Below are positions 23,591-36,600 of a DNA stretch of 64,000 nt, one piece after another. A program made the position numbers and the translations under genes. The notes below the pieces were generated by a model. That model was given only the letters and a program-made list of their open reading frames with translations. It ran no database searches and was not told the origin of the DNA. Position 1 is the first letter of the stretch, and each line of letters opens with the position of its first letter. This stretch comes from Neodontobutis hainanensis (taxonomy: Eukaryota; Chordata; Actinopteri; Gobiiformes; Odontobutidae), in the NCBI GenBank assembly GCA_024349245.1, contig JALDNG010000001.1:1004001-1068000 (forward strand), written 5' to 3'.

Positions 23591-25992
23591 CTACCCGTCC
23601 TTGCCTTCCATCATTCCGTCCCTCTCTGTCAAAAAATAAGGCAGTTAAAAATAGAGTTAAAAATAAATAAATAAATAAATAAATAACATAGCAAAACTGC
23701 ACAAGTGTCCTACCATGTATGTCTGGGTTAGCATGTTCAGGTTCTGGTGCAGATAAAATAGTTTCATAAACATTCAACATCAGTGGAAAAAGATAAAAAA
23801 AAGAGTTTCATGTGGCCAAACTAAATCTTACCTTGGTTGTTTGCTTTACTCCAAAAGTCTGTAGGATACAAAAAAAAACATTACATCTAAAAGTATAATT
23901 GTTATGTATGTATACTTTTGGACTTTATTGTGAGCACTGTACACAATGCTGTAAAATTATTTTCTTGAAATAAAAGATTACAAACAAAAAAATATATTGA
24001 TACATTTACAGTGACTAGAAAAGAGGATACAGAAAAATAGTAGTCTTTACCTCGATGCCATGGCGGGCAATCTACAGAAAAAGAAAAAACGATAAAACAA
24101 CCGGTCACTATGTGTAAGCTATTGCACCAAGATTAAACTATATAAAAGTCTACAAACCTTTTTGATAGAACCACATTCCTGGTAGTAAAAAAAACACATT
24201 AAGATTAATATTATAAAACAAGACTAACTTATGTTAAAGTCAGAAATTGAATTGAGTTTTTGTCAGCACAGCTCGGTAATAGTGTGGTATTAATATGTTA
24301 ATAAATGAGTAATACAATAGTACTTATGGTTAATTACTGAGAGTACCCAGACCTACATAGGTACCTGTTGGTTACATGGTAATATCAAGCAATAATTCTT
24401 TGTAAATTACTTAACAAATAACCATAATTACTATTAATTACTCCCCTCTTTACATGATATTATCGAGCTGGAAAATAAACTGCAACAAAGTTTTTATTAT
24501 TTCAATACCTGCTTTGACTCGGTGTATCGCAACTAATATGACTAAAGGGAAGAAAAGGCAGAAGAACACTAGAAGCCCTATGTGTATCTTCGGAGTACTT
24601 TCTGCAAAATACAAAAAAAAAAAGCAATGGTAGTGGGTTTTAGGATTTAGGGTTAGCTTTAGAAGATATTCTGGCTTGTGGTAATTAGAAATAAAACTTT
24701 TTTTTAAAGGAAAAACCTTGATCTTCATGGAATGGATTGACAATAGGTTCACTGCTATTGTTACTGACTGGGTTCCTCATTTCGCAAATAAACTTGTCTG
24801 CAGTCCTCCACTGAAAGAATTAAGGAACACAGAAGTATTAGACCTAAAAAACATATGGGTCATCTGCCCAGTTATGAAACAATTATAAAAAGACAGAAAC
24901 ACACTTTATAATTTAATGAAAAAAACATTACCGGTGTAATTTCATACGCAAGTCCATTTTCCTGCTCTGTGTTATTGAACTTCCACTTATATGTGACAGG
25001 ACCTGCGCCTGTGATGCTTCCAGTGCAGGTCAAAGTGCAGAGGGTCTTCTCCTTGTTGCAGGACAGAGAAATTTCCGGTTTGGGGACAGGAGCTAAGAAA
25101 ATTGTTACTTTAGTTGTGTTCCGTTGCAGCCAATATATTTACTAGACTTAGCGTCCACTTACAGATGACGATTAGTTTAACTTTGTGGCTCTGCAGGTTG
25201 CCGTCGATTTCATGTGTGTACTCTGCATTGAACTCTGGAGTCAGTCCGTGGATGGTCAGCTCTGCAGTGACATTGTCCAGTGACGTTCGGTCTTAATTGA
25301 ACAAAATTATTATAATTTTTTTTTTAACATTTGCTTTAAAACTCAAAGTTTTAATGCATGCCAGTGTACCTTTAAAGTGACGCATTACTTCAGTGTGTCC
25401 TCCATCCCATTCAACGGCGATGTTATTGTTATCCTTCCACAAAATGCTTTTGGGGGGCTTAGGTAGAGGCTTTTCAGGTTTCAGGATAACCTCACCTCCT
25501 ATCATTTTGTAGATCTCTGCAAAGCGAATATTTTCTAATATATAACGCTAATAACAAATGTATCCTGACACAATGGAAAACCTAAACCTAATATTTATCT
25601 AAAAAAACAATTTCTCTTAAAAAATAACTTCAACATACGATCACTCATTAAATAAGATTGTAGCTAGCTGTTAACTTTATTCTTTACTCTTTAAAGCCCT
25701 GGAAAATACTAAATTCTTAGCTACTGTTATTTTACGTTTATTGCATAGTAAGTACCACTTTTGCACTTCTTGATAATACCAGAAGTGCTACTTCTTGCAA
25801 AACGGGGTGGGGTCGTAAAAACAAACACGACGTTTAATCCAAAACATCAAAAACTAGAAGTCTGTATACAAATAAAAATAAAATGGTCAAGCCCATTAAA
25901 ACTATACAAAAATCCAAACTCGTACCTTCGGTTTTATCAGCCCGTAGCAAAGACACTGAAATGGCCAGTGTAAGTGTTAACTGCGACAGCAT
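23591..25992 (-). CDS. CD2/SLAM-family-like immunoglobulin receptor
   Basis: Single-pass cell-surface protein with two Ig domains, likely an immune-cell adhesion or co-receptor. Eleven exons: 25926-25992 (signal peptide MLSQLTLTLAISVSLLRA), 25370-25516 and 25163-25291 (domain 1), 24932-25092 and 24717-24810 (domain 2), 24509-24601 (transmembrane), then 24158-24178, 24051-24071, 23832-23858, 23714-23743 and 23591-23625 (tail). Total 825 bases, 274 residues. Domain 1 has no cysteines, as in CD2/CD58 first domains. Domain 2 has the four-cysteine pattern SLSC, LCTLTC, FICEMRNP of CD2-family second domains. There are NVT, NNT and NNSS glycosylation sites. The tail comes from small exons, all phase 1-1 except the last, and has no clear ITSM (TxYxxV/I). 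Stop choice depends on the last acceptor. CD48-, CD58- or CD244-type orthology is unresolved. A minus-strand AATAAA is at about 22940-22945. Confidence 0.82.
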
Positions 25993-27003
25993 GATGGTCT
26001 TCGTAGTTTGGCAAAAGCATAAAACTATTAGCTACATGAAATAAAACGAAAATCTAACAACGTTAGACATGTAACATGATAACGCCCTAAACATACCGAA
26101 AAGGAAAGCGTGAAAGAAAGTGAAAGAAAGTATACTATATATATATATATATATATATAAAACTTTGTCACTCTTTCCACCAAGAAACACTGTCGTACAC
26201 AACCCAAAAGCTACATCTAGTTAACGTTAACGGCTTATGATGAACACTTGTTAAAGATAGACTAGCCCCAGCTAACTCTGGTTTAAGCTACTTGGTCAAT
26301 TTGAAATCTAGAAGGGAAAGGAGTAGGGTGAAGCCACTCCCTGACCTTTCTCTGACTGCTCTATTGCACCGGAAGTTATTCTCCGTGCGCCATCTTTAGT
26401 CTTCTCAGCTCTTAGCCTGCCCTTTACCTAGCTTATATCGTAATATCAATGCTCCGAGGAGCGAGGAGGGGAGCCGGAGGAGGAGAATACACTGGAGCTT
26501 CTAGAGGAAGTCAAACTCAGATATAAAAATCCCCCCAAACTGTGTTTGGAAGATTTTTTCTAATTACCTCTTCAGTAAATTGGGAGGGTCAAATCTTCTG
26601 TTGCGGTGTCCTTTTACTGTTGGAAAACGTCCAGTTCATTAACTCATTTTTACCAGCAAGTTCTATTATGTTGGTCTCTTCTATTGAAACATAGCTATTC
26701 TTCACACAACTCTGAAGGTTCTCAGTCATCCTGGTCATCTTAAAAATGATAATAATAATACATTTTATATGTATTGCACTTTACATTTGGACACAAATCT
26801 CAAATTGCTACAATAATGTTAAAGCATCTGGACTCAATTTTCAAGGTGAAGATGTTTCGTCTCTAATTTCAAGATTCTCCTCATAATTGTATTTTTTGGA
26901 ATAATACTTAAATCTTACATAAAATACATAATATCAGATGACTAAAAAGTCTAATAAAAATATCAGTACAGTAAATCTGCTACTGGATGATAACAGTAAT
27001 TTA

Positions 27004-27034
<31 letters not shown>
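25993..27034. promoter_or_regulatory. Upstream region of the CD2-like gene
   Basis: No gene seen. On the minus strand near 26367-26400 are an ETS-like site (acttccggt) and a YY1-like aagatggcgc, a pairing common at TATA-less vertebrate start sites. They may mark the CD2-like promoter or an unseen transcript. A (TA)n tract lies at about 26139-26158. The rest is AT-rich and leads into the (TA)n tract and hairpin at 27035. Confidence 0.35.
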
Positions 27035-27038
<4 letters not shown>

Positions 27039-27102
27039 AGGTGTATCAATATTATATTTATCTATGATTTCATAGATAAATATAATATTGATACACCTCA
27101 AA
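27035..27102. repeat. Perfect 33-bp palindromic hairpin
   Basis: Left arm 27035-27067 and right arm 27070-27102 are exact reverse complements, separated by only tt. The arms begin tttgaggtgtatcaatatta. A (TA)n tract of about 30 bases abuts it on the left. A hairpin this long with no mismatch implies a recent event or ongoing correction. Confidence 0.9.
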
Positions 27103-27638
27103 AAGAATTTAAGATGGTTAATAAGTCACTTCTCCCTAATGTACTGTCTTTGGCACAAAATGTACAACAACTTACAATTGAAGGAATTAGGCTCCTTGAC
27201 AAGAAATGTAGTAGAGCTCAATTTGATCAATTATTAAATATGTATGTAAAGATATTGTTTTATTGTTTTATTAGGATCCACATTAGCTGCCCATTTAATG
27301 GCCACTAATTTTCCTGGGGTCCTCTTAAGAATCTCCATTATACAAATAAAATAAAATAAAATCAGAAATGCATTACAAAACATATCCAAGCATTCCATAA
27401 AAATCAACATAAATATCAATTTTTATACATGACTAAGAAAGGAAAAAAGTTTTAAGGCAAAAATTAAAAATTACAATGATAATTGTAGTCTTACCTCGAA
27501 ATATGGTCAAATGGTCATCTGCAGATTCCAGTTTAATATAGCTCTGTAAAACACAGTTGACTTTAGAGAATTTGTTTTAGGGCGGGTAAGTTTGAGGTTG
27601 CCACCTAGTGCCCGTCTAGTCTGATATCTGTGATTGTT

Positions 27639-28280
27639 TTAAACAACAATCTTCTCAGCATAAAATGTTGGCTGTTTTAAAAATAGTGCCTTCCAAATAC
27701 ATAAGATAAGCCATAGATAAATTCTGTTGCTGTCTGTGAGCCATGAGAGGCGTGCGTGCATTAGATCCACACTGGTCTTATATGAGCACTGAAGAACGGC
27801 TCTGGCAGCTCGATTCTGAGCCACCTGAAGTTTATGAAGCTGTCTTTGTGATGCACATGACCATATGACTAGACAATACTCTAGATGACACAAGACAAGA
27901 GATTGTACCACTTGCTTAGCTACAGGCGTGGGTATGTATGCCACACATTTCCTTGTCATGGCAATGCCTGTTTCCATTTTAGCCACTATATTATTGATGT
28001 GTGCAGACCAGGACAAGCGAGAGTCCAAGGTGATGCCTAGTAATTTGGTTTGCTTTACCTGTTTCAGCTGGAGCCCATCAATCGACAGTTTCAAACTGTC
28101 ATTTGTTAGTTTAGATTTGTTACCAAACATGATGGATGTAGTTTTAGTTTTCTGCTGCACAGTACAAGGTCGAGTAGTCTGCATACATAACCACAGTTGA
28201 ATTTTGCAATGAACAAGGCAAATCATTATTAAAGATGGAATATAAAAAAGGGCCAAGGCAGCTGCATTGAGGCACTCCAC
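27639..28280 (-). mobile_element. LINE reverse transcriptase C-terminal fragment
   Basis: A 213-codon minus-strand frame reads LKQVKQTKLLGITLDSRLSW, then HINNIVAKMETGIAMTRKC, VVQSLVLCHLEYCLVIW and LQVAQNRAARAVL. These are the thumb and C-terminal blocks of a fish LINE polyprotein. The catalytic palm domain with the DD motif is not present, so it is a truncated dead copy. The clade is not assigned. Confidence 0.8.
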
Positions 28281-28440
28281 AATGTACCTTTATTTATTAA
28301 AAAATATGCATTGCTTTCTCTCAGATTGGTAGCTGCCCATCCATGACAGAGATGGAGATGAAAAGCCATAGCATTATAATTTTCTAAGTAAAATTTTATG
28401 ATCTATCAGGTCTAATGCAATGCTAAAGTCAAACATGACA

Positions 28441-29453
28441 GCTAATCTATTTAAAAACAAAATTTTCTCACATAAATTTTTGTCTTAACATCAAATATTA
28501 CTTAGATTTAACAATCCTATTTTCTCCTCAAATGAAATGTACATTATTAATATATTTGTAATCCTAGCAAAGTATTATACTCACAAGATGAAATGGAGTG
28601 AAAAAATGCCCTCATGGTATAATATTAAAGAAACAGATTTGGTTTATGAACTTCAACAAAGACTTGAAATGGTTTATTTGTGGATGTTATAAGTCCTGAT
28701 GTGGCAGAGTGTTTGGCACTCCTGCCTAAAAGGATTCTCGGCCGACTCCGGTCTTTCTGTGATGAGGCTGCATGTCCTCCACGTCTTACTGTGTGTTCTC
28801 TCCGGGTACTCCGGCGTCCTCCCACCGTCCAAAGACATGCATGTGTAGGTTAATCGGCAACTCTTCATTCTTTAGAAATGTTGGCCCATATTGAAAGGAT
28901 AGCATCTTGCAGTTGATGGAGATTTTTGGGAGGCACATTCAGGGCACAAAGCCCCCCGTTCCTCTACATCCCAAAGATGCTCTATTGGGTTGAGATCTTG
29001 TGACTATGGGGGTCATTTTAGTAAAGTGAACTCATTGTCATGTTCAAGAAACCAAATGATTCGAGCTTTGTGACATGGTGCATTATCCTGCTGGAAGTAG
29101 CATCAGAGGATGGGTACATGGTGGTCATAAAGAGATGGACATGATCAGAAACAATGCTCAGGTAGGCCGTGGCATTTAAATGATGCCCAATTGGCACTAA
29201 AGGGCCTAAAGTGTGTCAAGAAAACATCCCCCACACCATTACACCACCACCACCAGCCTGCACAGTGGTAACAAGGCATGATAGATCCATGTTCTCATTC
29301 TGTTTACGACAAATTCTGACATCTGAATGTCTCAACCAAAATCAAGACTCATCAGACCAGGCAACATTTTTCCAGTCTTTAACTGTCCAATTTTGGTGAG
29401 CTCGTGCAAATTTTAGCCTCTTTTTCCTATTTGTAGTGGAGATGAGTGGTACA
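28441..29453. repeat. Duplicated block, copy 1 (Tc1 and SINE pieces)
   Basis: Nearly identical to about 31178-32165. It contains an AT-rich lead, a SINE-like fragment (28690-28860, with ctctccgggtactccggcgt), and a minus-strand Tc1-family transposase C-terminal part (28870-29453). It stops abruptly at gatgagtggtac, where the LINE at 29454 begins. Small indels differ between copies, so they have diverged since duplication. Confidence 0.85.
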
Positions 29454-31178
29454 TCGACCGCATTACTGCAGAAGCTGCACCGATCCGTCTGTCGATCTCA
29501 CGCGCCTTCCTTCCCTCACTCGTGAACAAGACCCCGAGATACTTACCTGGATGGGGCAAGCCACCCTTTTCCGACTGAGAACCATGGTCTCAGACTTGGA
29601 GGTGCTGATCCTCATCCCAGCCGCTTCACACTCGGCTGCAAACCGCCCCAGTGAACATTGAAGGTCCTGGCTTGATGGAGCCAACAGGACAACATCATCT
29701 GCAAAAAGCAGAGATGAAATCCTGTGGTCCCCAAACCAGACTCCCTCCGGCCCCTGGCTGCGCCTAGAAATCCTGTCCATAAAGATAATGAACAGGACCG
29801 GTGACAAAGGGCAGCCCTGCCGGAGTCCAACATTCACCGGGAACAGGTCTGACTTACTGCCGGCAATGCGAACCAAGCTCCTGCTCGGTCGTACAGGGAC
29901 CGGATAGCCCTTAGCAAAGGGCCCCAGACCCCATACTCCCAGAGCACCCCCACAGGGCACCACGAGGACACAGTCGAATGCCTTCTCCAAATCCACAAAG
30001 CACATGTGGACTGGTTGGGCAAACTCCCATAAACCCTCCAGCACCCTGGAGAGGGTATAGAGCTGGTCCAGTGTTCCACGACCGGGACGAAAACCGCATT
30101 GTTCCTCCTGGATCTGAGGTTCGACTATCGGCCGCATTCTCCTCTCCAGTACCCTGGCATAGACTTTCCCGGGGAGGCTGAGGAGTGTGATCCCTCTGTA
30201 GTTGGAACACACCCTCCGGTCCCCTTCTTAAAAAGAGGACCACCACCCCGGTCTGCCAGTCCAGAGGTACTGTCCCTGACCGCCACGTGATGTTGCAGAG
30301 GCGTGTCAACCAAGACAGCCCCACAACATCCAGAGACTTGAGGTACTCAGGGCGTATCTCATCCACCCCCGGTGCCTTGCCACCGAGGAGCTTCCCAACT
30401 ACCTCAGTGACTTCAGCCTGAGTGATGGACGAGTCCACCTCTGAGCCCTCGGCCTCTGCTTCCTCATTGGAAGACGTGTCGGTGGGGTTGAGGAGATCCT
30501 CAGTATTCCTTCCACCGTCCAACAATATCCCCAGTTGAGGTCAGCAGATTTCCACCTCCACTGTAAACAGTGTTGGCAGGGCACTGCTTCCCTCCTGAGG
30601 CGTCGGACGGTTTGCCAGAATTTCTTGAGGCCGACCGATAGTCTTTTCCATGGCCTCACTGAACTCCTCCCAGACCCAAGTTTTTGCCTCCACAACCACC
30701 CGTGCTGCAGCCCGCTTGGCCTGCCGGTACCTATCAGCTGCCTCAGGAGTCCCACAAGCCAACCAGGCTCGATAGGTCTCCTTCTTCAGCTTGACGGCAT
30801 CCCTTACTTCCGGTGTCCACCACCGGGTTCGGGGATTGCCGCCACGACAGGCACCGGAGACTTTGCGGCCACAGCTTCGAGTGGCTGCGTCGACAATGGA
30901 GGTGGAGAACATGGTCCACTCGGACTCAATGTCTCCAGTCTCCCTCGGGATCTGGTCGAAGCTCTGTCGGAGGTGGGAGTTGAAGATCTCTCTGACAGGG
31001 GACTCGGCCAAACGTTCCCAACAGACCCTCACAGTACGTTTGGGTCTGCCAAGTCTGTCCCGCCTCCCGTGGGCCCACCACCTGCAGGAGGAACTGTAAG
31101 GGGCCGGTGCAATGTGGATTGGGTGGCAGTCGAAGGCGGGAGCCTCGGCGACCCAATCCCCGGACACAGAAACCTACT
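29454..31178 (-). mobile_element. Truncated LINE with reverse transcriptase
   Basis: Overlapping minus-strand frames cover a non-LTR polyprotein. The 5' part (30541-31167) reads RKVSGACRGGNPRTRWWTPE; the reverse transcriptase core (29463-30525) contains SNYRGITLLSLPGKVYARVL, EQCGFRPGRGTLDQLYTL, GLRQGCPLSPVLFIIFMDRI and the catalytic FADDVVLL. Frames change at several places (about 30212, 30525 and the spot reading CVLVVPCGG), so it is inactive. It lies exactly between the two copies of the duplicated Tc1 block. No endonuclease domain is visible, so it is 5' truncated. Confidence 0.88.
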
Positions 31179-32165
31179 AATCTATTTAAAAACAAAATTT
31201 TCTCACAGAAATTTTTGTCTTAACATCAAATATTACTTAGATTTAACAATCCTATTTTCTCCTCAAATGAAATGTACATTATTAATATATTTGTAATCCT
31301 AGCAAAGTATTATACTCACAAGATGAAATGGAGTGAAAAAATGCCCTCATGGTATAATATTAAAGAAACAGATTTGGTTTATGAACTTCAACAAAGACTT
31401 AAAATGGTTTATTTGTGGATGTTATAAGTCCTGATGTGGCAGAGTGTTTGGCACTCCTGCCTAACAGGTAGAAGGATTCTCGGCCGACTCCGGTCTTTCT
31501 GTGATGAGGCTGCATGTCCTCCACGTCTTACTGTGTGTTCTCTCCGGGTACTCCGGCGTCCTCCCACCGTCCAAAGACATGCATGTGTAGGTTAATCGGC
31601 AACTCTTCATTCTTTAGAAATGTTGGCCCATATTGAAAGGATAGCATCTTGCAGTTGATGGAGATTTTTGGGAAGCCCCCGTTCCTCCACATCCCAAAGA
31701 TGCTCTATTAGGTTGAGATCTTGTGACTATGGGGGTCATTTTAGTTCAGGGAACTCATTGTCATGTTCAAGAAACCAAATGATTCGAGCTTTGTGACATG
31801 GTGCATTATCCTGCTGGAAGTAGGCATCAGAGGATGGGTACATGGTGGTCATAAAGGGATGGACATGGTCAGAAACAATGCTCAGGTAGGCCGTGGCATT
31901 TAAACGATGCCCAATTGGCACTAAGGGGCCTAAAGTGAGCCAAGAAAACATCCCCCACACCATTACACCACCACCACCAGCCTGCACAGTGGTAACCAGG
32001 CATGATGGATCCATGTTCTCATTCTGTTTACACCAAATTCTGACTCTACCATCTGAATGTCTCAACAGAAATCAAGACTCATCAGACCAGGCAACATTTT
32101 TCCAGTCTTCAACTGTCCAATTTTGGTGAGCTCGTGCAAATTGTAGCCTCTTTTTTATATTTGTA
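31178..32165. repeat. Duplicated block, copy 2
   Basis: Partner of 28441-29453, offset by about 2740 bases. It carries the same AT-rich lead, SINE-like fragment and Tc1 part. Unlike copy 1 it continues into the rest of the transposase. It lacks the gatgagtggtac segment kept by copy 1, so neither copy is simply derived from the present state of the other. Confidence 0.85.
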
Positions 32166-32680
32166 GTGGAGTGTAGTCTTCTACTGTTGTAGCCCATCCG
32201 CCTCAAGGTTGTGTGTGTTGTGGCTTCACAAATGCTTTGCTGCATACCTCGGTTGTAACGAGAGGTTATTTCAGTCAAAGTTGCTCTACTATCAGCTTGA
32301 ATCAGTCGGCCTATTCTCCTCTGACCTCTAGCATCAACAAGGCATTTTCGCCCACAGGACTGCCACATACTGGACGTTTTTCCATTTTCACACCATTCTT
32401 TGTAAACCCTAGAAATGGTTGTGTGTAAAAATCCCAGTAACTGAACATCTTGTGAAATACTCAGACCGGCCCGTCTGGCACCAACAACCATGCCACGCTA
32501 AAAGTTGTTTAAATCACCTTTCTTTCATTCTGACATTCAGTTTGGAGTTCAGGAGATTGTCTTGACCAGGACCACACCCCTAAATGCAGTGAAGCAACTG
32601 CCATGTGATTGGTTGATTAGATTCTTGCATTAATTAGAAATTGATCAGGTGTTGCTAATAATCCTTTAGGATGAGTGTAT
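31610..32680 (-). mobile_element. Tc1-family transposon, decayed
   Basis: The minus strand encodes a Tc1-like transposase in two frames. The N-terminal part (32491 down to about 32072) reads GLSISQDVQLLGFLHTTISR and TLRRMGYNSRRLHSTTNIKK. The catalytic part (32065 to 31736) has GGGGVMVWGMFSW and QQDNAPCHKA, where the second DDE aspartate lies. The characteristic end (ctaataatcctttaggatga) is near 32655-32680. A short break near 32065-32072 shifts the frame, so it is non-functional as it stands. Confidence 0.88.
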
Positions 32681-33644
32681 ATATATTTATATAATATTTT
32701 TTTTCTCTTTTTATATAAAGAGAAAGAACGTCATATATCAATGTCTGTTTATTTAAAATGCAACAAATGTTATTTGCGAACCTTTAGATCACATAAAATT
32801 AAAATTCTGAAGTTAATTTGATCTCTTGCTGCAGATCCAGCTGTAAATGTCGTCAAAAATATATGTCGCTGCAGGTGACGCTCCTGATGAAAGAGATGTC
32901 TCTGTGCTTATTTCATCTCTCCTCTCCTCTCCTCTCTCCTCTTTGTGGCTCCTCTGTGGGCGGGACTAAGACGCAAGGAGAGGAAGGGAGTGGAGAAATC
33001 GAGTGTGCGCATTTAGAGAAATGAGATCCAGCCCATTAGGAAGTGTCTTTTCACAACGCTCCCCTCCCTGGTGTCCGGTTAGGGCTTTGCTCCCTGAGCT
33101 GAAAGCACCAGAGTCTGTAGAAATGTATATTATACGTAGCCGTGGAAAGGACCAAGAGGAATGACTAGGACATTTGAAAGGACACCTGATCTCATTCTTT
33201 CATATATAGGCTATATACAAAGACAAAAAAGACAGTATTTAAAAGACTTTATTTCTTTAAATCCATTAAGATGAAAGCATGAAGAAAAGCATCATGCAAA
33301 TTTGCCATTGTCCTATTACTTCTAAGCATGTACCCTAATATAAAAATAAAATTTTGTCTCATTTCTTTTTATATAATTTTAATGTACATAACATAGTAGC
33401 TTTATTCAATCATAAAATGTTTTAACATACATTTTTGTGTTTGTGTGTTGCTGATTTCTCATCTTAAATTTCACATCATACTTTGTCAATTATTTAATGC
33501 CAATTTTGTGGTAAGTATTTCTAATTGTAATAATGTAAATATAAGAAAATACAGCAAAGATATCGCAAAGCCTTAAACATAGTACAACAGAATTTCCAAT
33601 GTTTTAAACAGAGTGCTTTGTGTATGTAAAAACATTTTTTGCAT
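32681..33644. other. Intergenic, P450 3' side
   Basis: No gene found. Notable are a (TA)-rich segment at 32680-32720, a pyrimidine tract of repeated tctcctctcc (about 32915-32945), and a small GC-richer patch at 32940-33120. Minus-strand polyadenylation signals (tttatt) at 33248-33253 and near 33401 are candidates for the end of the P450 transcript. Confidence 0.5.
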
Positions 33645-36600
33645 TCAATCAGCTGAGGCTCCTTTTGGACTAAGAGGTGTAAGAGGTTCCAACTGCAGCC
33701 ACAGGCCTCCTTCAGCACGCAGAACAAGTTGAGGAAGACGGCGTATGGTGCCAGTCCCCAGTTCATGATTTACCCCCAAAGCCAGGCGAAATCTGAGCAG
33801 GGTCAAAGCAACAACTACCCTCAGCTCTGCTAGGGCAAATTTCTGTCCGATGCAGTTCCTGTAAACACATTCAATGACAGTTAGAAGATTTTACGTCTTG
33901 TTTAGTAAATAATAAAATGTAGTGATAAGGGCACAAGACCTAGGCCCTGCTGAAAAGGGAATAAAGGCAGATGAGGACCGTTCATTTGTGTTAGTTGGGT
34001 CAAAACGCAAGGGATCAAACTCCTATAAAACAAAAAGGGTTAAACATGATAGATGGAATAAATACAGGAAGATTTTTTCCTTTATTTTCTTACATGAGGG
34101 TTTGACCAGACATCTGGGTTGTGATGTGTTCCATAAATACTGACCAAACAAATAACACCTAAAGGAAAAGAATATCAGAATTAATATTATAGTTATATAC
34201 TCTCCTAAACCAAAACCAGACTGAGCAATACTTCTACTAAAACAATCTGGGACATTGTGTGCCTCTCACCCTTAGGTACAGCGCGAGCCCCTGGTAGTTG
34301 CATGTTCTGGGTGTATTTCCTGGTCACAGCTTGCACCGGGGAATGGAGCCGGAGACTCTCTTTGATGCACATGGTGGTGAAGGGAAGTCTTGACAAATCT
34401 CTCCTAAAAAACAAAAAACAAAACATGAGTCAATCATTTTATTTTGCATTAAACCTTGTTCCCCTTTCATTTGCTAACCATTCAATTTCATGTACGTCTC
34501 GTCTATGCATCAAGTCCATCACTTCCTCTCTGCATTTGTCCTGGTAGTGGCTATGGCGTGCCAAATTATACAGGGTCCAACAAATTGCGCTGGCGGTTGT
34601 GTCGTGCCCTAATTGGAAAAAAAAAAGAAAGACACCTTAAGCCTACTTCACATATTGGATTGTCACAGCTGAAGAGACAAAGTGTGTCACCTGCAAACAT
34701 GAATGTGTTGGCCTCAGCTTGTATTTCCTCATCTGATAAGCCATGTCCATCTTCATCCTGCGACAGATATAGAATTAGTCCATAGGCCTTTTTTTTTTTT
34801 TGTCAATTTCTTGTGTGTACCTCCGCCGACAGTATGATGTCGACAAAATCCTTTCTCTTATGTTCCGCTGTGGAGGATTCACTCTTGCTCTGTGTGTTAA
34901 GAGCACGGCGCTTCTGAACCACATCTCTGGTAAACCTGCATTTTACAAAGTTTTAATATATATATATACCTCACACATATATTTCACTTAGTCATAAATC
35001 TTACCTGTGCACAATGCTTAACGCTTTTTTAAACCGCTGACCCTGCTGTGTCTTCCAGTAAATCCAGTCCCAGTGGTGTAACAAGTTTAGTCGCCGATCC
35101 ACTATCAGGTCACTCAGCTCCACAATGGCTGACACATACTCGCTGTTTGATCTGAAAACATATACAGACTCCAGTCATAGAAGCCATAAATAAATATATG
35201 CAAACAGTAAATATCTGAAACTGACTCACTCCTGACAGTTGCTGGTGTAGCTAAAAGCACATTTGAGTAAACTGTCCAGTGTCATCAGAGTGACATCATT
35301 AAACATCTCTATATTGTTCTTGCCGTCCAAAACCATACGCCTCCATTTTTCCTGAAAGATACATGTATAATTGTCCTTTTCAAACAATATTTCATCATTT
35401 CAGACTGACTAGTAATGTTGCCAGTGTGGTCCATACATGCATGGTGTCGGTTGAGGTGTTAAACAGGACGATGTAGTTTTTCAGTATGTCAAAATGGAAA
35501 GCCGGTGTGAGCATACGTCTTTTACGAGACCATTCGTCTCCGTTGCTTATCAACAGACTCTGTCCTGGGACACAAAAAAGAATGGTTTGCCCCAGTTGAG
35601 AAGTAATTTCTGTAAAAAGGCCCCTAGATGTGAAAAAAAACCTACCTAACCATGGACGCAGGTGGTCATAGATTAGTTCATCTTTGACAGTGATACTACC
35701 TGAAAGTAAAAACAAATATTTAGAATAAAACCTTTCATTTTTAATTTTATATGTTAGTTAGGTGACTGTTTTACCAGGTGCCATGAGCAGAGGTTTGACA
35801 AAGTCAGGATGGAAAATCCTGACCAAGTGATAGAAAGGACCGAAGAACCAGCTGCAGGAGTGTTTGTATGTCTTCACCAACTCGTCCACTTGGAGCAGAC
35901 CTTCTTCTGTGCTCTGCAACTGCATGGGAAATAATAATTTTAAGGCAGACTATGCAGGATTTCCTGGCAAAACATGATTAAATACACACAAAAATAAGTT
36001 GTTCTTCTCCTCCACTTTGTTCTAGAGAAGTGTGTCCCAAAAGACCAACTGATCTGTGACCCTACTACCTGTTTTTGTTGTTTTTTGTAGAATTTTAATC
36101 ATTTTGTGTCTTAGATATATTTTTATGTGTTATTTAATTGATTTAAACCCATTTTTGTATAGTATAGTTCTATTTTTATGTACTTTCAATTATTTTTTGC
36201 ATAATATTATTTCTGACTATAAACAATTTATAAATCCATCTAAAACTTGTTCAAATACAACTAGAACCTGTTTTCTACCTACATTAGATGCCTGGTGACT
36301 TTTACAAATATTTATCTGAAATTGTGAAATTACTGAATTAGAAACAATGTTCTAGAAGGCCAAAAGCCTGGATTAAAATAGATTAAATTACCCAAATATG
36401 TTGCATAACTGTTTACATAAAGCCCTTTCATACTCTCCTGACATTTATAGGCATGTAGATTGTCTGTGTTGCATCCTACCTGGCCCAGGTGACCAATCAG
36501 CCAGGAGTGTGTAGGTGGCTTGCTGAAACACGACAGCTTTTGTGTGTACCAGGCATGGCGCACCAGAAGGTTCGCTGTCCAAATCACAACCACTGCTCCC

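Noticed and set aside
27036..27308. 90-codon frame starting in the hairpin
   Set aside because: Its first third is palindrome sequence; no family resemblance in the rest.
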